Below the pieces are notes generated by a model. The model was not told where the DNA came from, did no database searches, and saw nothing but the letters and a program-made list of their open reading frames with translations. Position numbers and translations under genes: made by a program. Positions 33,389 through 43,176 of a DNA stretch of 64,000 bases are shown in pieces. Origin of the DNA: Pseudomonas sp. GM74 (GTDB lineage: Bacteria; Pseudomonadota; Gammaproteobacteria; Pseudomonadales; Pseudomonadaceae). Where the stretch lies: assembly GCF_000282455.1 (NCBI RefSeq), contig NZ_AKJG01000049.1, positions 1 to 64,000 of the forward strand. Direction: 5' to 3'. Position 1 is the stretch's first letter. Each line of letters starts with the position of its first letter.

Positions 33389-33847
33389 TCAGTCTTTTTT
33401 CAGATCCAGGCAATAGGTGTAGTACCCGGGGTCGCGCACCCAGCCCAGGGATTCATACAGGCGCTGGGCGGTGAGGTTGTCGGTGGCCGTTTCCAGGGTC
33501 ATGCCTTTGCCGCCGGCCAACTTCGCAAAATCCCGGGCGGTGTTCATCAGCAGTGTGCCGACGCCTTTGCCCCGGGCGGCGGGCGTGGTGAACAGATCAG
33601 CGAGCAGCCAGGTGCGATGGGCGTCGATCGAGGAAAAGGTCGGGAACAGCTGGACGAAGCCAAGGTTTTCGCCGTCGCTGTCCTGGGCAAGAAATATCAC
33701 CGATTCATCCCGGGCGAGTCGCTCGGCAATGAAGGCGCGCGATAGCGCAAGGTTCGACGGCTGCTTGTAGAACATCCGATAGGCGTCAAACAAGGGGGCG
33801 ATCTGGTCGATGTGCGATGCGTCGGCGCGCAGGGCCTGAATAGCCAT
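33389..33847 (-). CDS. GNAT-family N-acetyltransferase
   Basis: 152 residues. FVQLFPTFSSIDAHRTWLLADLFTTPAARGKGVGTLLM contains the acetyl-CoA motif A (R-G-K-G-V-G), and TLETATDNLTAQRLYESLGWVRD motif B. The ATG at 33847 has GGAG seven bases upstream; the frame opens 14 codons earlier. Substrate unknown. Confidence 0.88.
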   Translation of the reverse strand: MAIQALRADASHIDQIAPLFDAYRMFYKQPSNLALSRAFIAERLARDESVIFLAQDSDGENLGFVQLFPTFSSIDAHRTWLLADLFTTPAARGKGVGTLLMNTARDFAKLAGGKGMTLETATDNLTAQRLYESLGWVRDPGYYTYCLDLKKD

Positions 33848-33937
33848 GAGGGTGCTCCATTGCGGTCTCAAGGACTTACAGACTAGCAATGGCCAAGAAA
33901 CAACGACGCACTATTTTCCTGAAAGCACCGTGGCCCA

Positions 33938-34028
33938 TTGTGAGAGCGGGCTTGCTCGCGAAGAGGCCGTGTCAGTCGACATAAATGTTGAACGACACAC
34001 CGCTTTCGCGAGCAAGCCCGCTCCCACA
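33938..34028. repeat. REP pair
   Basis: TTGTGAGAGCGGGCTTGCTCGCGAAG and the inverted CTTTCGCGAGCAAGCCCGCTCCCACA. One base (GAGAGC for GGGAGC) departs from the usual arm. Located between two minus-strand genes. Confidence 0.85.
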
Positions 34029-34059
34029 TCAGGTTTCCACATTAGATTGCCGATTGTGG

Positions 34060-35778
34060 TCAAACCCGCACATTACGCCCCGGCAACGAAGTCCGCTGGC
34101 TGCTCTCCCAGCCCTCCACCAACCCCACCGGCACATCCGCTGACGGCAGCATCTGCACGCCACGCACCAGATCGGACGCCCGCTCAGCCAGCATGATGGT
34201 CGGCGCATTGAGGTTGCCGTTCGGCTCGGTCGGGAACACCGACGAATCGATCACCCGCAGACCGGCGATGCCGCGCACGCGCAATTCGGAGTCGACCACC
34301 GCCATGTCGTCCTCGCCCATGCGGCATGAACCGCAGGGATGGTAGGTGCTTTCCAGGTTGTCGCGCACGAAGGCGTCGAGGTCTTCATCGCTGGTCACCT
34401 GCGCGCCCGGGGCGATTTCGCCGTCGCGGAAGCGGTCCATGGCTTTCTGGCCGATGATCTCGCGGGTCAGGCGAATGCAGCGGCGGAAGCCTTCGCGGTC
34501 CTCTTCCCGCTCCAGGTAGTTGAAGCGGATTTCCGGATGCTCGTACGGGTCGGCCGAGCGCACGCGCACGTAACCACGGCTTTTCGGTTTGTTCGGCCCG
34601 GTCAGCACCATGAAGCCATGGCCCTTGATCGGCTTGTTGCCGTCGTAGCGCATCGCTGCCGGCAGAAAATGGAACTGGATGTCCGGCCAGCGCAGGCCCT
34701 TCTCGGAGCGAATGAAACCACCGGCCTCGAAGTGGTTGGTGGCGCCCAGGCCGTCCTTGAACAGCAACCAGCGCAGACCGATCATCAGTTTGCTCAGCGG
34801 GTCCATCTTGCTGTTGAGGGTCACCGGTTCCTTGCAGCCGAACTGGATGTACACCTCGGCGTGATCCTGCAGGTTCTCCCCTACTCCCGGCAGGTCATGG
34901 CGTACGCCGATCCCGGCCTTGCGCAGGACTTCGGCCGGGCCGATGCCGGAGCGTTGCAGCAGGTGCGGCGAGCCGATTGGCCCCGACGAGATCAACACTT
35001 CACGGTTGCAATACACCTGGTGGGTCTGGCCACCGTGGTCATACATGACCCCCACCGCACGCTTGCCTTCAAGAATGATCTGGCGGGTCATCGCATGGGT
35101 GACCACCGTCAGGTTCGGACGGCCCATGGCCGGGCGCAGATAGGCGTTGGCCGTGGAGCAGCGCACGCCGTTCTTCACGGTCATGTGCATGGCGCCGAAA
35201 CCTTCCTGCATGTAGCCGTTGCAGTCTTCGGTCTTGATGTAGCCCGCCTCCGCGCCGGCTTCGACCCAGGCGCCGTACAGCGGGTTTTTCATGTGGTTGC
35301 CGTTAGTGGTGTGCAGCGGCCCGGTTTGCCCGCGATAGCTGTCACCGCCCGACTCGTAGCTCTCGGCACGCTTGAAGTACGGCAGGCAGTTGCGATAGCC
35401 CCAGCCTTCGGCACCCAGGGATTCCCACTCGTCAAAGTCCAGCGCATGGCCACGGATGTACACCAGGCCGTTGATCGACGACGAACCGCCCAGCACCTTG
35501 CCCCGTGGGCAGTGAATGCGCCGGCCGTTGAGGAAAGTCTCCGGCTCGGTCTCGTAGCGCCAGTTGTACTTCCTGGTGTTCATCGGGATCGAGAATGCAC
35601 TGGGCATCTGGATCACTACGCTCTTGTCACTGCCGCCGAATTCCAGGACCAGCACCGAGGTGGCCGGGTCTTCGCTCAGGCGGTTGGCCAACACACAACC
35701 CGCCGAGCCTGCGCCAATGATGATGTAGTCGTATTTTTGCGTAGCCATTTTTTGCGTGGTCATTCTTTGCGTGGTCAT
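34060..35778 (-). CDS. GMC-family flavin alcohol dehydrogenase (BetA-like)
   Basis: 572 residues. [19 protein letters not shown] is the FAD-binding loop; [22 protein letters not shown] and [19 protein letters not shown] are GMC signatures 1 and 2; the catalytic His lies in [11 protein letters not shown] and the second in GNLNAPTIM. It is closest to choline dehydrogenases, but betB/betI-type partners are absent. In this operon it lies after an NCS1 permease, an aldehyde dehydrogenase and a ureohydrolase, so it may oxidise an alcohol bearing an amino or guanidino group. The first 45 bases are three near-identical 15-bp units, each starting with ATG. Confidence 0.88.
   Translation of the reverse strand: MTTQRMTTQKMATQKYDYIIIGAGSAGCVLANRLSEDPATSVLVLEFGGSDKSVVIQMPSAFSIPMNTRKYNWRYETEPETFLNGRRIHCPRGKVLGGSSSINGLVYIRGHALDFDEWESLGAEGWGYRNCLPYFKRAESYESGGDSYRGQTGPLHTTNGNHMKNPLYGAWVEAGAEAGYIKTEDCNGYMQEGFGAMHMTVKNGVRCSTANAYLRPAMGRPNLTVVTHAMTRQIILEGKRAVGVMYDHGGQTHQVYCNREVLISSGPIGSPHLLQRSGIGPAEVLRKAGIGVRHDLPGVGENLQDHAEVYIQFGCKEPVTLNSKMDPLSKLMIGLRWLLFKDGLGATNHFEAGGFIRSEKGLRWPDIQFHFLPAAMRYDGNKPIKGHGFMVLTGPNKPKSRGYVRVRSADPYEHPEIRFNYLEREEDREGFRRCIRLTREIIGQKAMDRFRDGEIAPGAQVTSDEDLDAFVRDNLESTYHPCGSCRMGEDDMAVVDSELRVRGIAGLRVIDSSVFPTEPNGNLNAPTIMLAERASDLVRGVQMLPSADVPVGLVEGWESSQRTSLPGRNVRV
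35734..35778 (-). repeat. Three tandem 15-bp start-codon repeats in the GMC gene
   Basis: Read on the minus strand: ATGACCACGCAAAGA, ATGACCACGCAAAAA, ATGGCTACGCAAAAA. Each unit encodes M-[TA]-T-Q-[RK] and each offers a start codon; only the first has GGGAG at the right distance. Confidence 0.9.
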
Positions 35779-35780
35779 AG

Positions 35781-37355
35781 TTATCTCCCGACCGTCGATT
35801 CAGTGAATACCCGCGGTGGCTGCTGTTTGTGGGTCAGCGTGTCGCCGGTGGTGTATTGCGGGGAGGTTTTTTCGATCTGCTGGATCACCGTTTCTTCCCG
35901 CTTGAGGTCGATCGAGCGGCTCAGCCAGTAGTACGCCAGGCCCGAGACGATCAGCCCGACCAGCCAGGCGATGTCGATGCTGCCCAGCGCCTTGGCGAGC
36001 GGGCCGACATACACCTCGCGCTGTTCAACACCATCGAAGATGTAGAAGAACGGGATCATCGAGATAAAACCGATGGCATAGGCGGCGATGCCGCGCAGTC
36101 CCCAGCTGCCGTAGATGTTGCCGTGGGGCATGAAGAAGTGCGGGATGGCATAGCGGCCCTTGCGCACGAAGAAGTAGTCGGTGAGGTTGACCGAGGTCCA
36201 GGGCACCAGGAAGTACAGCATCACCACCAGGTAGATCCCCAACACCGACAGGCCTTTGCCCGAACTCTGGATGCTCAGGGCCACGCCCAGTTGCAGCAGG
36301 ATCACGAAGCCGATCGCCAGGATGCGTGCCTTGCGGGTGGGTTCGATGTGTTTGATCGAGTCGACGCAGGTCAGCGTGGTCAGCTTGGCGCTGTAGATGT
36401 TCATCGCGATCACCGGCAGGAACGCCAGGATAGTGACGACCACCACCGCCGTGCCCATCAGTGGCGATACGGTGTTGCCGACCTGCCCCAGGGCCACCAG
36501 CACGTCAGTGGAATGCAGGTGATCGGCCAGCCAGCCACCCACGGAAATCATCCACGCGCCGGACAACGAAGCCCCGAGGAACACCACGGCGATCAATTTG
36601 CCGCTGGAGGTGTTTTTCGGCAGGTAGCGCGAGTAGTCGGACACATAAGGCGCATAGGCGATGTTGTAGCTGGCGGCCGCCGCAAACTGCGCGATGAAAC
36701 CGGTCCAGTTGAAGCCCAGCGGCTCACGGGCCACTTCGCCTTCCGCGAGTGCCGGCAGCACCGCATCCGGCACCCAGCCCATCAGCACCGCCACGGTCAC
36801 CAGGCCATACAGCGGCAACGACAGGAACAACGCCCATTTGAAGCTGCGGTGCATCCAGTCATGGCCGAGGATAGCCAGCACCGCCGCCGGTATGGTCACC
36901 GCCACCGCGATCACCGCGGGGTTGAACCCGAACAGCGTGTGCAGCCCCTGCATCATCAGCACCAGGTTGACGATGTTGAAGCCGGCGAACACGAACAGCG
37001 TCGCCAGCAGCACCAGGATCACCCCGCGATAACCGAACTGCGCACGGGACTGGATCATCTGCGGCAGGCCCAGGTGCGGGCCTTGCGAACCGTGAAACGC
37101 CATGAACAGCGTGCCGAACATGATGCCCAGCGTGCCGGCCAGCGTGGTCCAGAGCGCGGTCAGGCCGACGCTCGGGCCAACGAAGCCGATGGTCATGGTG
37201 AAGAAGGTGAAATTGCCGAGGAACCAGAACGGGCCCTGGCTCGACAGTTTGTCGGTGCGCTCGTTCTCGGGGATGAAGTCGATCGAATGCCCCTCGACAA
37301 CGGATTTTTCGTCGAGGCTGGACACGCTCGTGGCGGACTTGGCGTTAGTGTTCAT
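35781..37355 (-). CDS. NCS1-family permease (cytosine/purine/hydantoin type)
   Basis: 524 residues, about 12 TM segments. [21 protein letters not shown] at the N-terminus, [43 protein letters not shown] and [21 protein letters not shown] are the conserved NCS1 stretches. It starts two bases after... its stop lies two bases before the GMC start, so the two are co-transcribed. It is a close paralogue of the permease at 55753. The substrate should be a small nitrogen compound, presumably the feedstock of the surrounding dehydrogenases and ureohydrolase. Confidence 0.9.
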   Translation of the reverse strand: MNTNAKSATSVSSLDEKSVVEGHSIDFIPENERTDKLSSQGPFWFLGNFTFFTMTIGFVGPSVGLTALWTTLAGTLGIMFGTLFMAFHGSQGPHLGLPQMIQSRAQFGYRGVILVLLATLFVFAGFNIVNLVLMMQGLHTLFGFNPAVIAVAVTIPAAVLAILGHDWMHRSFKWALFLSLPLYGLVTVAVLMGWVPDAVLPALAEGEVAREPLGFNWTGFIAQFAAAASYNIAYAPYVSDYSRYLPKNTSSGKLIAVVFLGASLSGAWMISVGGWLADHLHSTDVLVALGQVGNTVSPLMGTAVVVVTILAFLPVIAMNIYSAKLTTLTCVDSIKHIEPTRKARILAIGFVILLQLGVALSIQSSGKGLSVLGIYLVVMLYFLVPWTSVNLTDYFFVRKGRYAIPHFFMPHGNIYGSWGLRGIAAYAIGFISMIPFFYIFDGVEQREVYVGPLAKALGSIDIAWLVGLIVSGLAYYWLSRSIDLKREETVIQQIEKTSPQYTTGDTLTHKQQPPRVFTESTVGR

Positions 37356-37469
37356 GATGGACTCTTATTGTTGGAAGATCATGACTGAGTAACTGCATTC
37401 TTTTGGGTGAACGACACCCGGGTGCCTCCTTGCCGTTCCCTTTAGAGTGTGAGCGCCACCGCGCACTTT

Positions 37470-37601
37470 GTAGCAACCGCCGGAGGCGGCGTTCGGCTGC
37501 GCAGCAGTCGTAAACCTGGATCGCATGGTTTACCTGACACTGCGCGGCCCTCTGGTTTTACGACTGCTGTGCAGTCGAACGCAGGCTTCGCCAGCTGCTA
37601 C
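37470..37601. repeat. 132-bp inverted-repeat element, copy 2
   Basis: Outer ends GTAGCAACCGCC / CCAGCTGCTAC, inner motifs GCAGCAGTCGTAAA / TTTTACGACTGCTG. Same design as copies at 324 and 44951, with more divergent outer arms. It fills the gap between the aldehyde dehydrogenase and the NCS1 permease inside what otherwise looks like one operon. Confidence 0.8.
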
Positions 37602-37629
37602 AGGTTGCGGTGAAACGTTCAGCCGTGGC

Positions 37630-39138
37630 TCAGGGCAGCGTGATCCAGACTGCCTTGGTTTCGAGCAGGTAATCGAGCTGCTCGGCGCCCAGGTCCTTGC
37701 CGAACCCGGACTGCTTGTAGCCACCGAACGGCATCGACGGATCGAGGGTGCCGTGGGCGTTGACGTAGACCGAACCGGCCTTGAGGCGCGGGATCAGGCT
37801 GTGCACCTTGCCCAGGTCGTTGGAATACAGTGCCGCCGCCAGGCCATATGGCGAGTCGTTGGCCAGGGCCAGGGCCTCTTCTTCATCGTCGAAGGGTGCG
37901 GTGACCAGCACCGGCCCGAAGATCTCTTCCTGGACAATGCGCATGTCGTTGCGGCAATGGGCGAAGATGGTCGGCTCGACGAAGAAACCAGGGCCATCGA
38001 CCGCTTGTCCGCCGTAGACCAGTTTGGCGCCTTCGGCCTTGCCGGTCTCGATGTACTCGGTCACGCGCTGCTTTTGCAGGGCCGATACCAGTGGGCCGAT
38101 GAAGCAGTCCGGGTCCAGTCCCGGGGCCATTTTCAGGGTGCGCGTGTAGGCGATCAGCTCGCGCAGGAATTGGTCGTAGACACTGCTATGAATATAGGCC
38201 CGTGTACCGGCGTCGCATACCTGCCCGGAGTTGAAAAACACGCCGTTGGCGACCGCCTGGGCGGCGGCCGGGATGTCGGCGTCGGCGCAGACGATGACCG
38301 GTGATTTACCGCCGAGTTCGAGGGTCAGGCGCTTCATGTCATCCAGCGCTGCACGGCCGACAGTCTGGCCGACCGGGGTCGAGCCGGTAAAGGTCAGTTT
38401 GTCGATGCCGGGGTGGATGGCCATGGCGGCACCGACCACGCTGCCGCGCCCGGTGACGATGTTGATCACGCCGTCGGGAATGCCCGCTTCCTGCACCAGT
38501 TCAGCGAAACGCAGGGCCGACAACGAGGTCAGCTCGGCGGGTTTGACTACCACTGTGCAACCGGTGGCCAGTGCCGCGCCGAGCTTCCAGGCCATGGTTT
38601 GCAGCGGGAAGTTCCACGGCACGATGGCGCCGACTACGCCCACCGCTTCCTTGCGGGTATAGGCCAGGTAGTTGCCCGGCAACGAAGGTTCGACGGTACG
38701 GCCGTGCAGCTTGGTGGCCCAGCCGGCGAAGTAACGCAGGGTATCGACGGTGCCCTGGATGTCCACGTCCTTGGCGAAGGCAACCGATTTGCCCATGTCG
38801 ATGGATTCGATTTCCGCCAGCTCTCCGGCGTTCTGCTCGATCAGGTCGGCCAGGCGCTGCATCATGCGCTCGCGTTCGGCCGGTTTGGCCTGACGCCAGG
38901 CGCCGCCATCGAACTGCGCGCGGGCGGCTTGCACGGCGCGGTCCAGGTCATCGGTGGTGCCCATGGGAATGCGGGTGATCAGGCCTTCGGTCGAAGGTTC
39001 GATCACATCGGAGGTCTGGCCGTCGCTGGCTTCGACCCAGGCGCCGCCGATGAACATTTTCTGGACCTTGCCGAGGAAGGTCTGGGTGGCTTCGCTGACG
39101 CCGAATTTCTGCAGGTAACTCTTGACGATCGTGTCCAT
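37630..39138 (-). CDS. Aldehyde dehydrogenase (betaine/aminobutyraldehyde type)
   Basis: 502 residues. WNFPLQTMAWKLGAALATG, LTFTGSTPVGQTVG, LELGGKSPVIVCAD (general-base Glu), FFNSGQVCDAGTRAYI (nucleophile Cys) and EEIFGPVLVTAPF cover the full catalytic set. The ATG at 39138 is preceded by GAGAGAA. Placed directly after the ureohydrolase gene, it would plausibly make an omega-guanidino or omega-amino acid from an aldehyde. A role as betaine aldehyde dehydrogenase is less likely without choline regulators nearby. Confidence 0.9.
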   Translation of the reverse strand: MDTIVKSYLQKFGVSEATQTFLGKVQKMFIGGAWVEASDGQTSDVIEPSTEGLITRIPMGTTDDLDRAVQAARAQFDGGAWRQAKPAERERMMQRLADLIEQNAGELAEIESIDMGKSVAFAKDVDIQGTVDTLRYFAGWATKLHGRTVEPSLPGNYLAYTRKEAVGVVGAIVPWNFPLQTMAWKLGAALATGCTVVVKPAELTSLSALRFAELVQEAGIPDGVINIVTGRGSVVGAAMAIHPGIDKLTFTGSTPVGQTVGRAALDDMKRLTLELGGKSPVIVCADADIPAAAQAVANGVFFNSGQVCDAGTRAYIHSSVYDQFLRELIAYTRTLKMAPGLDPDCFIGPLVSALQKQRVTEYIETGKAEGAKLVYGGQAVDGPGFFVEPTIFAHCRNDMRIVQEEIFGPVLVTAPFDDEEEALALANDSPYGLAAALYSNDLGKVHSLIPRLKAGSVYVNAHGTLDPSMPFGGYKQSGFGKDLGAEQLDYLLETKAVWITLP

Positions 39139-39206
39139 TTTTATTCTCTCTGCCCGGCAGTCAGGTCCTGCCGGGGCTCTGGTTTCTGAGCTTTGTGGTT
39201 TCGATA

Positions 39207-40208
39207 TCAGGCTGGAGTGGTTTCGCTCTCGGCGGCCGCACGCACCTTGCCGCGCTCGTGGAAGATGAAACCGATGCTGTTGAGCAGCAGTTGCGCGGCG
39301 AGGATCGAGGTCATGCCGGTCGGGTCGTACACCGGCGCCACTTCCACCAGGTCCATGCCGACGATGTTGCCCTTGCTGCGCTTGGCCAGGGCCTGGATGA
39401 TTTCCAGCACTTCGTAGTAGAGGAAGCCGCCGTGGCTCGGGGTGCCGGTACCGGGGGCGATGGACGGGTCGAAACCGTCGATGTCGATGGTGATGTAGTA
39501 GTTGATGTTCTGCGGGATCAGCGCCAGCACGCCCTCTACACCAAGGCGGCGCACATCACGCACCGAGAGGATTTTCGAGCCGGCTTCATGGGCCGCTTCG
39601 TAGTCGTCGCGGTTGGACGACGACACGTTGCGGATGCCCATCTGGGTCATGCCGACGATGTGGTTCATTTCCGAAGCGCGGCGCAGCGGGTTGCCGTGGC
39701 CGTAGCGCACACCGTGGCGCTCGTCGACGAAATCCAGGTGCGCATCGAAGTGGATGATGTGGATCGGGCCGCGGCCTTCGAAGGCCTTGATCACCGGCGC
39801 GTGCACCGAGTGGTCGCCGCCGAGTACCACCGGCATCACGCCGGCATCGAGGATCTTGCGCACGGCGTATTCGGTGTTCTTGTTGCTGGTGGCCATGTCG
39901 GTGTGGACGATGTCGGCATCACCGACGTCGACCATGCGCACATCCGATGCGGTGAGGTACATCACGTCATCTTCATGATCGTAGGCGCCGGCGTGGCCGA
40001 AGGAAAACAGCGTCGATGCTTCACGAATCCCGCGGGGTCCGAAGCGTGCGCCGGAGCGCCACTGGGTGCCCATGTCGTTGGGCACGCCGAGCACCGCGAC
40101 GTCGGCATCCAGTGCATCCCAATCGGTGCACACCGGGGATTTTCCAAAGGTGCAATGACCCACGAATGGCAGGTTCAGGCGACCGGATTCATAACCGTTG
40201 TTCGACAT
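39207..40208 (-). CDS. Ureohydrolase (agmatinase/guanidinobutyrase family)
   Basis: 333 residues with the binuclear manganese site of the arginase fold: PVVLGGDHSVHAPVI, IHFDAHLDFVDERHG and TIDIDGFDPSIAPGTGTPS, ending with MDLVEVAPVYDPTGMTS. It hydrolyses a guanidino compound to urea plus an amine. The divergent LysR gene recalls P. aeruginosa gbuA/gbuR and gpuA/gpuR, but the rest of this operon differs, so the substrate is open. GGAGAGG lies before the ATG at 40208; the frame opens five codons earlier. Confidence 0.9.
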   Translation of the reverse strand: MSNNGYESGRLNLPFVGHCTFGKSPVCTDWDALDADVAVLGVPNDMGTQWRSGARFGPRGIREASTLFSFGHAGAYDHEDDVMYLTASDVRMVDVGDADIVHTDMATSNKNTEYAVRKILDAGVMPVVLGGDHSVHAPVIKAFEGRGPIHIIHFDAHLDFVDERHGVRYGHGNPLRRASEMNHIVGMTQMGIRNVSSSNRDDYEAAHEAGSKILSVRDVRRLGVEGVLALIPQNINYYITIDIDGFDPSIAPGTGTPSHGGFLYYEVLEIIQALAKRSKGNIVGMDLVEVAPVYDPTGMTSILAAQLLLNSIGFIFHERGKVRAAAESETTPA

Positions 40209-40320
40209 TTCTAGCCTCTCCACTTCTTGTTATCGGCCTGGCGGACTGCAAGGCGACCGCCGTTAGAGAGACTATGGGCGCAGGTTTTCGTGGAAAAAAT
40301 GCTAAACATCAGATACTCAT

Positions 40321-40335
40321 ATCGGCATTCCCGAT
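40321..40335. promoter_or_regulatory. Candidate LysR operator ATCGG-N5-CCGAT
   Basis: A perfect 5-bp inverted repeat with a CATTC spacer, 24 bases before the LysR ATG in the 151-bp divergent region with the ureohydrolase gene. The size is typical of a T-N11-A LysR box. Position and symmetry only. Confidence 0.4.
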
Positions 40336-40359
40336 GCGTCCACAGGCCGGAGGTCCAAG

Positions 40360-41274
40360 ATGATCCAGCTGCACGATGTCGACCTGAAACTGCTCAGGGT
40401 GTTTGCCACGATTGTCCGCTGCGGCGGCTTCTCGGCCGCGCAGGCGGCGCTCAATGCCGGGCAGTCGACCATCAGCGAGCAGATGACCCACCTGGAAACC
40501 CGCCTCGGGGTCAAACTCTGCCAGCGTGGGCGCAGCGGCTTCCGTCTGACCGAACAAGGGGTGGCGATTCATGAGGCCACCCAGCGCCTGCTGTCGGCGG
40601 TGGAAAATTTCTGCATGGACGCCGACGTGCTCAAACAGCACATCAGCGGCAAACTCAACCTGGGGATCATCGACACCACGATCACCGACCCCGACTCGCC
40701 GATTCCCCGCACCACCCAACGCTTTGTTTCGCGTGGGCATGATGTGCACCTGAACGTGTACGTCGGCACCCCGGCGGAACTCGAAGAGCGGGTGCTCGAC
40801 GGTCGCCTGCACCTGGCCATCGGGCACTTCCCGATCCATGTGCCGGGGCTGCTGCAATCGCCGCTGTACCAGGAAGCCCTGGGCTTGTATTGCGGGCGGC
40901 GTCACCCCTTGTACGGCAGCCATGCCGAAGGTGAGGAACTGCTTGAAGAAGTCGCTGCGGGGCGGATCGTGGTGCGCGGCTACATGCAGCAATACGACCT
41001 CGAACACTTGGGCGTGAGCAAGGCGGCCGCCACCGTGGACAACATCGAAGCCACGGCGATCCTGATCATTTCCGGCGCCTACCTGGGTTTTCTGCCTGAG
41101 CACTTCGCCGCCCAGTGGGTCAAGAGCGGCGAGATGCACCAGTTGGCACCCGCGAGCCTGCGCCTGAAATCGCCGTTCGACGTGATCACCCGACGCGGCA
41201 CGGCACCGCCACCGATCCTCCAGGCGTTCCTCGAGGACCTGGCCGCCAGCGCCCGTAAAACCGGCCAGCCGTGA
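40360..41274 (+). CDS. LysR-family regulator of the ureohydrolase operon
   Basis: 304 residues. Winged helix LKLLRVFATIVRCGGFSAAQAALNAGQSTISEQMTHLE at residues 8-45, then the effector domain from ISGKLNLGIIDTTI onward. It is related to the LysR at 57452, which adjoins a similar NCS1 permease (both share RGRSGF after the DNA-binding domain). Divergent orientation makes it the probable activator of the ureohydrolase-ALDH-NCS1-GMC genes. Confidence 0.88.
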   Translation: MIQLHDVDLKLLRVFATIVRCGGFSAAQAALNAGQSTISEQMTHLETRLGVKLCQRGRSGFRLTEQGVAIHEATQRLLSAVENFCMDADVLKQHISGKLNLGIIDTTITDPDSPIPRTTQRFVSRGHDVHLNVYVGTPAELEERVLDGRLHLAIGHFPIHVPGLLQSPLYQEALGLYCGRRHPLYGSHAEGEELLEEVAAGRIVVRGYMQQYDLEHLGVSKAAATVDNIEATAILIISGAYLGFLPEHFAAQWVKSGEMHQLAPASLRLKSPFDVITRRGTAPPPILQAFLEDLAASARKTGQP

Positions 41275-41342
41275 TGTGACACTCGCCAAATTCAAATTTT
41301 GCCGGGCATACTGATTCGGTTCGCCAACCTTGCAGGCCCGTC

Positions 41343-42851
41343 ATGCGCATCCACGTCACCTTCATCGACCGCGTCGGCATCACCCAGGAAGTGCTGGCTC
41401 TGCTCGGTGGTCGCAGTTTCAACCTCGACGCCGTGGAGATGGTGCCGCCGAACGTCTACATCGACGCCCCGACCCTCGGCGCCGAGGTGCTCGAAGAACT
41501 GCGCGAAGCGCTTTTCGATGTGCGCGGCGTGCAAGCGGTGACCATGGTCGACATCCTTCCGGGGCAGCGCCGGCGCCTGCAACTGGACGCGTTACTGGCA
41601 GCCAGTTCCGACCCGGTGCTGGCAGTGGATGACCGTGGTCATGTGCTGCTGGCCAACCCGGCGCTGATCGCCCTGTGCGGCCGCGAACCGGCCGGTGAAT
41701 CGCTGACCGCGCTGTTCGACGATGCCGATTTGCAACGCACCCTGATCGCTCAGCATTTCCGTCTGCCGATGCACGAGGTCAGCCTCGGCGGCCAGACCTT
41801 GCTGCTCGACGCGATGCCGATCACCGACGCCGGCGCCCTGCTCACCCTGTATCAACCCAATCGCATTGGTGAACGCCTGTCGGCGCTGCACCATGACCAT
41901 GCCGAAGGCTTCGATGCGCTGCTTGGCGAATCGCCGCCGATCCGCGCGCTCAAGGCTCGCGCCCAACGGGTGGCGGCCCTCGATGCGCCGCTGCTGATCC
42001 AGGGTGAAACCGGCACCGGCAAGGAACTGGTAGCCCGCGCCTGCCATGCCATCAGCCCACGGCATGACGCGCCGTTTCTGGCCCTGAACTGCGCGGCACT
42101 GCCGGAGAGCCTGGCCGAAAGCGAGCTGTTCGGCTACGCCCCCGGCGCCTTCACCGGCGCGCAACGGGGCGGCAAGCTCGGCCTGCTGGAACTGGCCGAT
42201 CAGGGCACGGTGTTCCTCGATGAAGTGGGGGAAATGTCGCCCTATCTGCAAGCCAAGTTGCTGCGTTTTTTGAGCGATGGCTGCTTCCGTCGGGTCGGTG
42301 GCGACAAAGAGGTCCGGGTCAATGTGCGGGTGCTCAGCGCGACCCACCGCGACCTGGAGAAAATGGTCGCCGAAGGGCGTTTTCGCGAAGACCTGTTCTA
42401 CCGCCTCAACGTGCTCAACCTGCAAGTGCCGCCGCTGCGCGAGCGCGGGCACGACATCCTGCTGATGGCCAATCACTTCATGCAACAGGCCTGTGCGCAG
42501 ATCCAGCGACCGCCGTGTCGTTTGGCACCGAGCACCTTCAGCGCCCTGCTCGGCAACCGCTGGCCGGGCAACGTGCGGCAACTGCAAAACGTGATCTTTC
42601 GCGCGGCGGCGATCTGCGAGAATCCGCTGGTGGACATCGACGACCTCGACATCGCCCGCACGGCGGTGGAACGGCAAAACGACGGCGAAGTCGGCAGCCT
42701 GGAAGAGGCGGTTGGCGACTTTGAGAAGAACCTGCTGGAACAGCTTTACCGCAGCTATCCGTCCAGCCGGTTGCTGGCGGCGCGGTTGCAGACGTCCCAT
42801 AGCGCCATTGCGATTCGCCTGCGCAAATACGGAATTCCCAACAAGCCCTGA
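41343..42851 (+). CDS. gcsR: Sigma-54-dependent TyrR-like activator with ACT domain (GcsR-like)
   Basis: 502 residues. An ACT domain at the N-terminus (MRIHVTFIDRVGITQEVLAL), a PAS-like segment (DPVLAVDDRGHVLLANPAL), the AAA+ domain with Walker A GETGTGKE, the sigma-54 contact loop GAFTGA, Walker B TVFLDEVGEM, and a C-terminal Fis-type helix-turn-helix (LLAARLQTSHSAIAIRLRKYG). This is the architecture of TyrR and of P. aeruginosa GcsR (PA2449), the glycine-responsive activator of the second glycine cleavage operon. It precedes gcvH and a clear -24/-12 promoter on the same strand. Confidence 0.92.
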   Translation: MRIHVTFIDRVGITQEVLALLGGRSFNLDAVEMVPPNVYIDAPTLGAEVLEELREALFDVRGVQAVTMVDILPGQRRRLQLDALLAASSDPVLAVDDRGHVLLANPALIALCGREPAGESLTALFDDADLQRTLIAQHFRLPMHEVSLGGQTLLLDAMPITDAGALLTLYQPNRIGERLSALHHDHAEGFDALLGESPPIRALKARAQRVAALDAPLLIQGETGTGKELVARACHAISPRHDAPFLALNCAALPESLAESELFGYAPGAFTGAQRGGKLGLLELADQGTVFLDEVGEMSPYLQAKLLRFLSDGCFRRVGGDKEVRVNVRVLSATHRDLEKMVAEGRFREDLFYRLNVLNLQVPPLRERGHDILLMANHFMQQACAQIQRPPCRLAPSTFSALLGNRWPGNVRQLQNVIFRAAAICENPLVDIDDLDIARTAVERQNDGEVGSLEEAVGDFEKNLLEQLYRSYPSSRLLAARLQTSHSAIAIRLRKYGIPNKP

Positions 42852-42891
42852 GTTATCTGTCGGAACACATTGTCACCGACAACACATTCCC

Positions 42892-42982
42892 CTGTGGGAG
42901 CGAGCTTGCTCGCGATGAGGGAGTGTCAGTCAATATCAATGTGACTGTCATGCCGCTATCGCGAGCAAGCTCGCTCCCACAG
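42892..42982. repeat. REP pair
   Basis: CTGTGGGAGCGAGCTTGCTCGCGATG and the inverted ATCGCGAGCAAGCTCGCTCCCACAG. Lies between the activator gene and the gcvH promoter region. Confidence 0.88.
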
Positions 42983-43096
42983 GGGACTAAGTCGTGCGCA
43001 AGATCGTCGTTCGCAAATCGATACAGCGTAGCGAAATCAAGACAAAACCTTTCCCACCCGCAATTACGGCGTCTGCGCCCACTGCCCTGTTTGCTT

Positions 43097-43112
43097 GTAT
43101 TGATTTCAATAC
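43097..43112. promoter_or_regulatory. Palindrome GTATTGA-TT-TCAATAC, candidate activator site
   Basis: A perfect 16-bp palindrome about 65 bases upstream of the -24 element of the gcvH promoter, a suitable place for an enhancer-binding protein such as the adjacent GcsR-like activator. It does not match the TGTAAC-N4-GTTCCG-like site I recall for P. aeruginosa GcsR, so either the site differs here or another regulator binds. Confidence 0.4.
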
Positions 43113-43176
43113 GGACGAAATCTCTCACGCTTAATAAAATCACTTCAAGCCATTGATTTAAAACAACTAATAAACC

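Noticed and set aside
34339..35931. 530-codon open frame antisense to the GMC gene
   Set aside because: It mirrors the GMC gene in the opposite strand; the long frame comes from third-position GC bias. Its product has no recognisable domain and no ribosome-binding site. The same applies to antisense frames at 6625-8223, 35829-37388, 55777-57249 and 59241-60878.
34060..39138. Choline-betaine (bet) operon
   Set aside because: BetA-like and aldehyde dehydrogenase genes are present, but no betI, no choline transporter, and the operon also holds a ureohydrolase and an NCS1 permease under a LysR gene.
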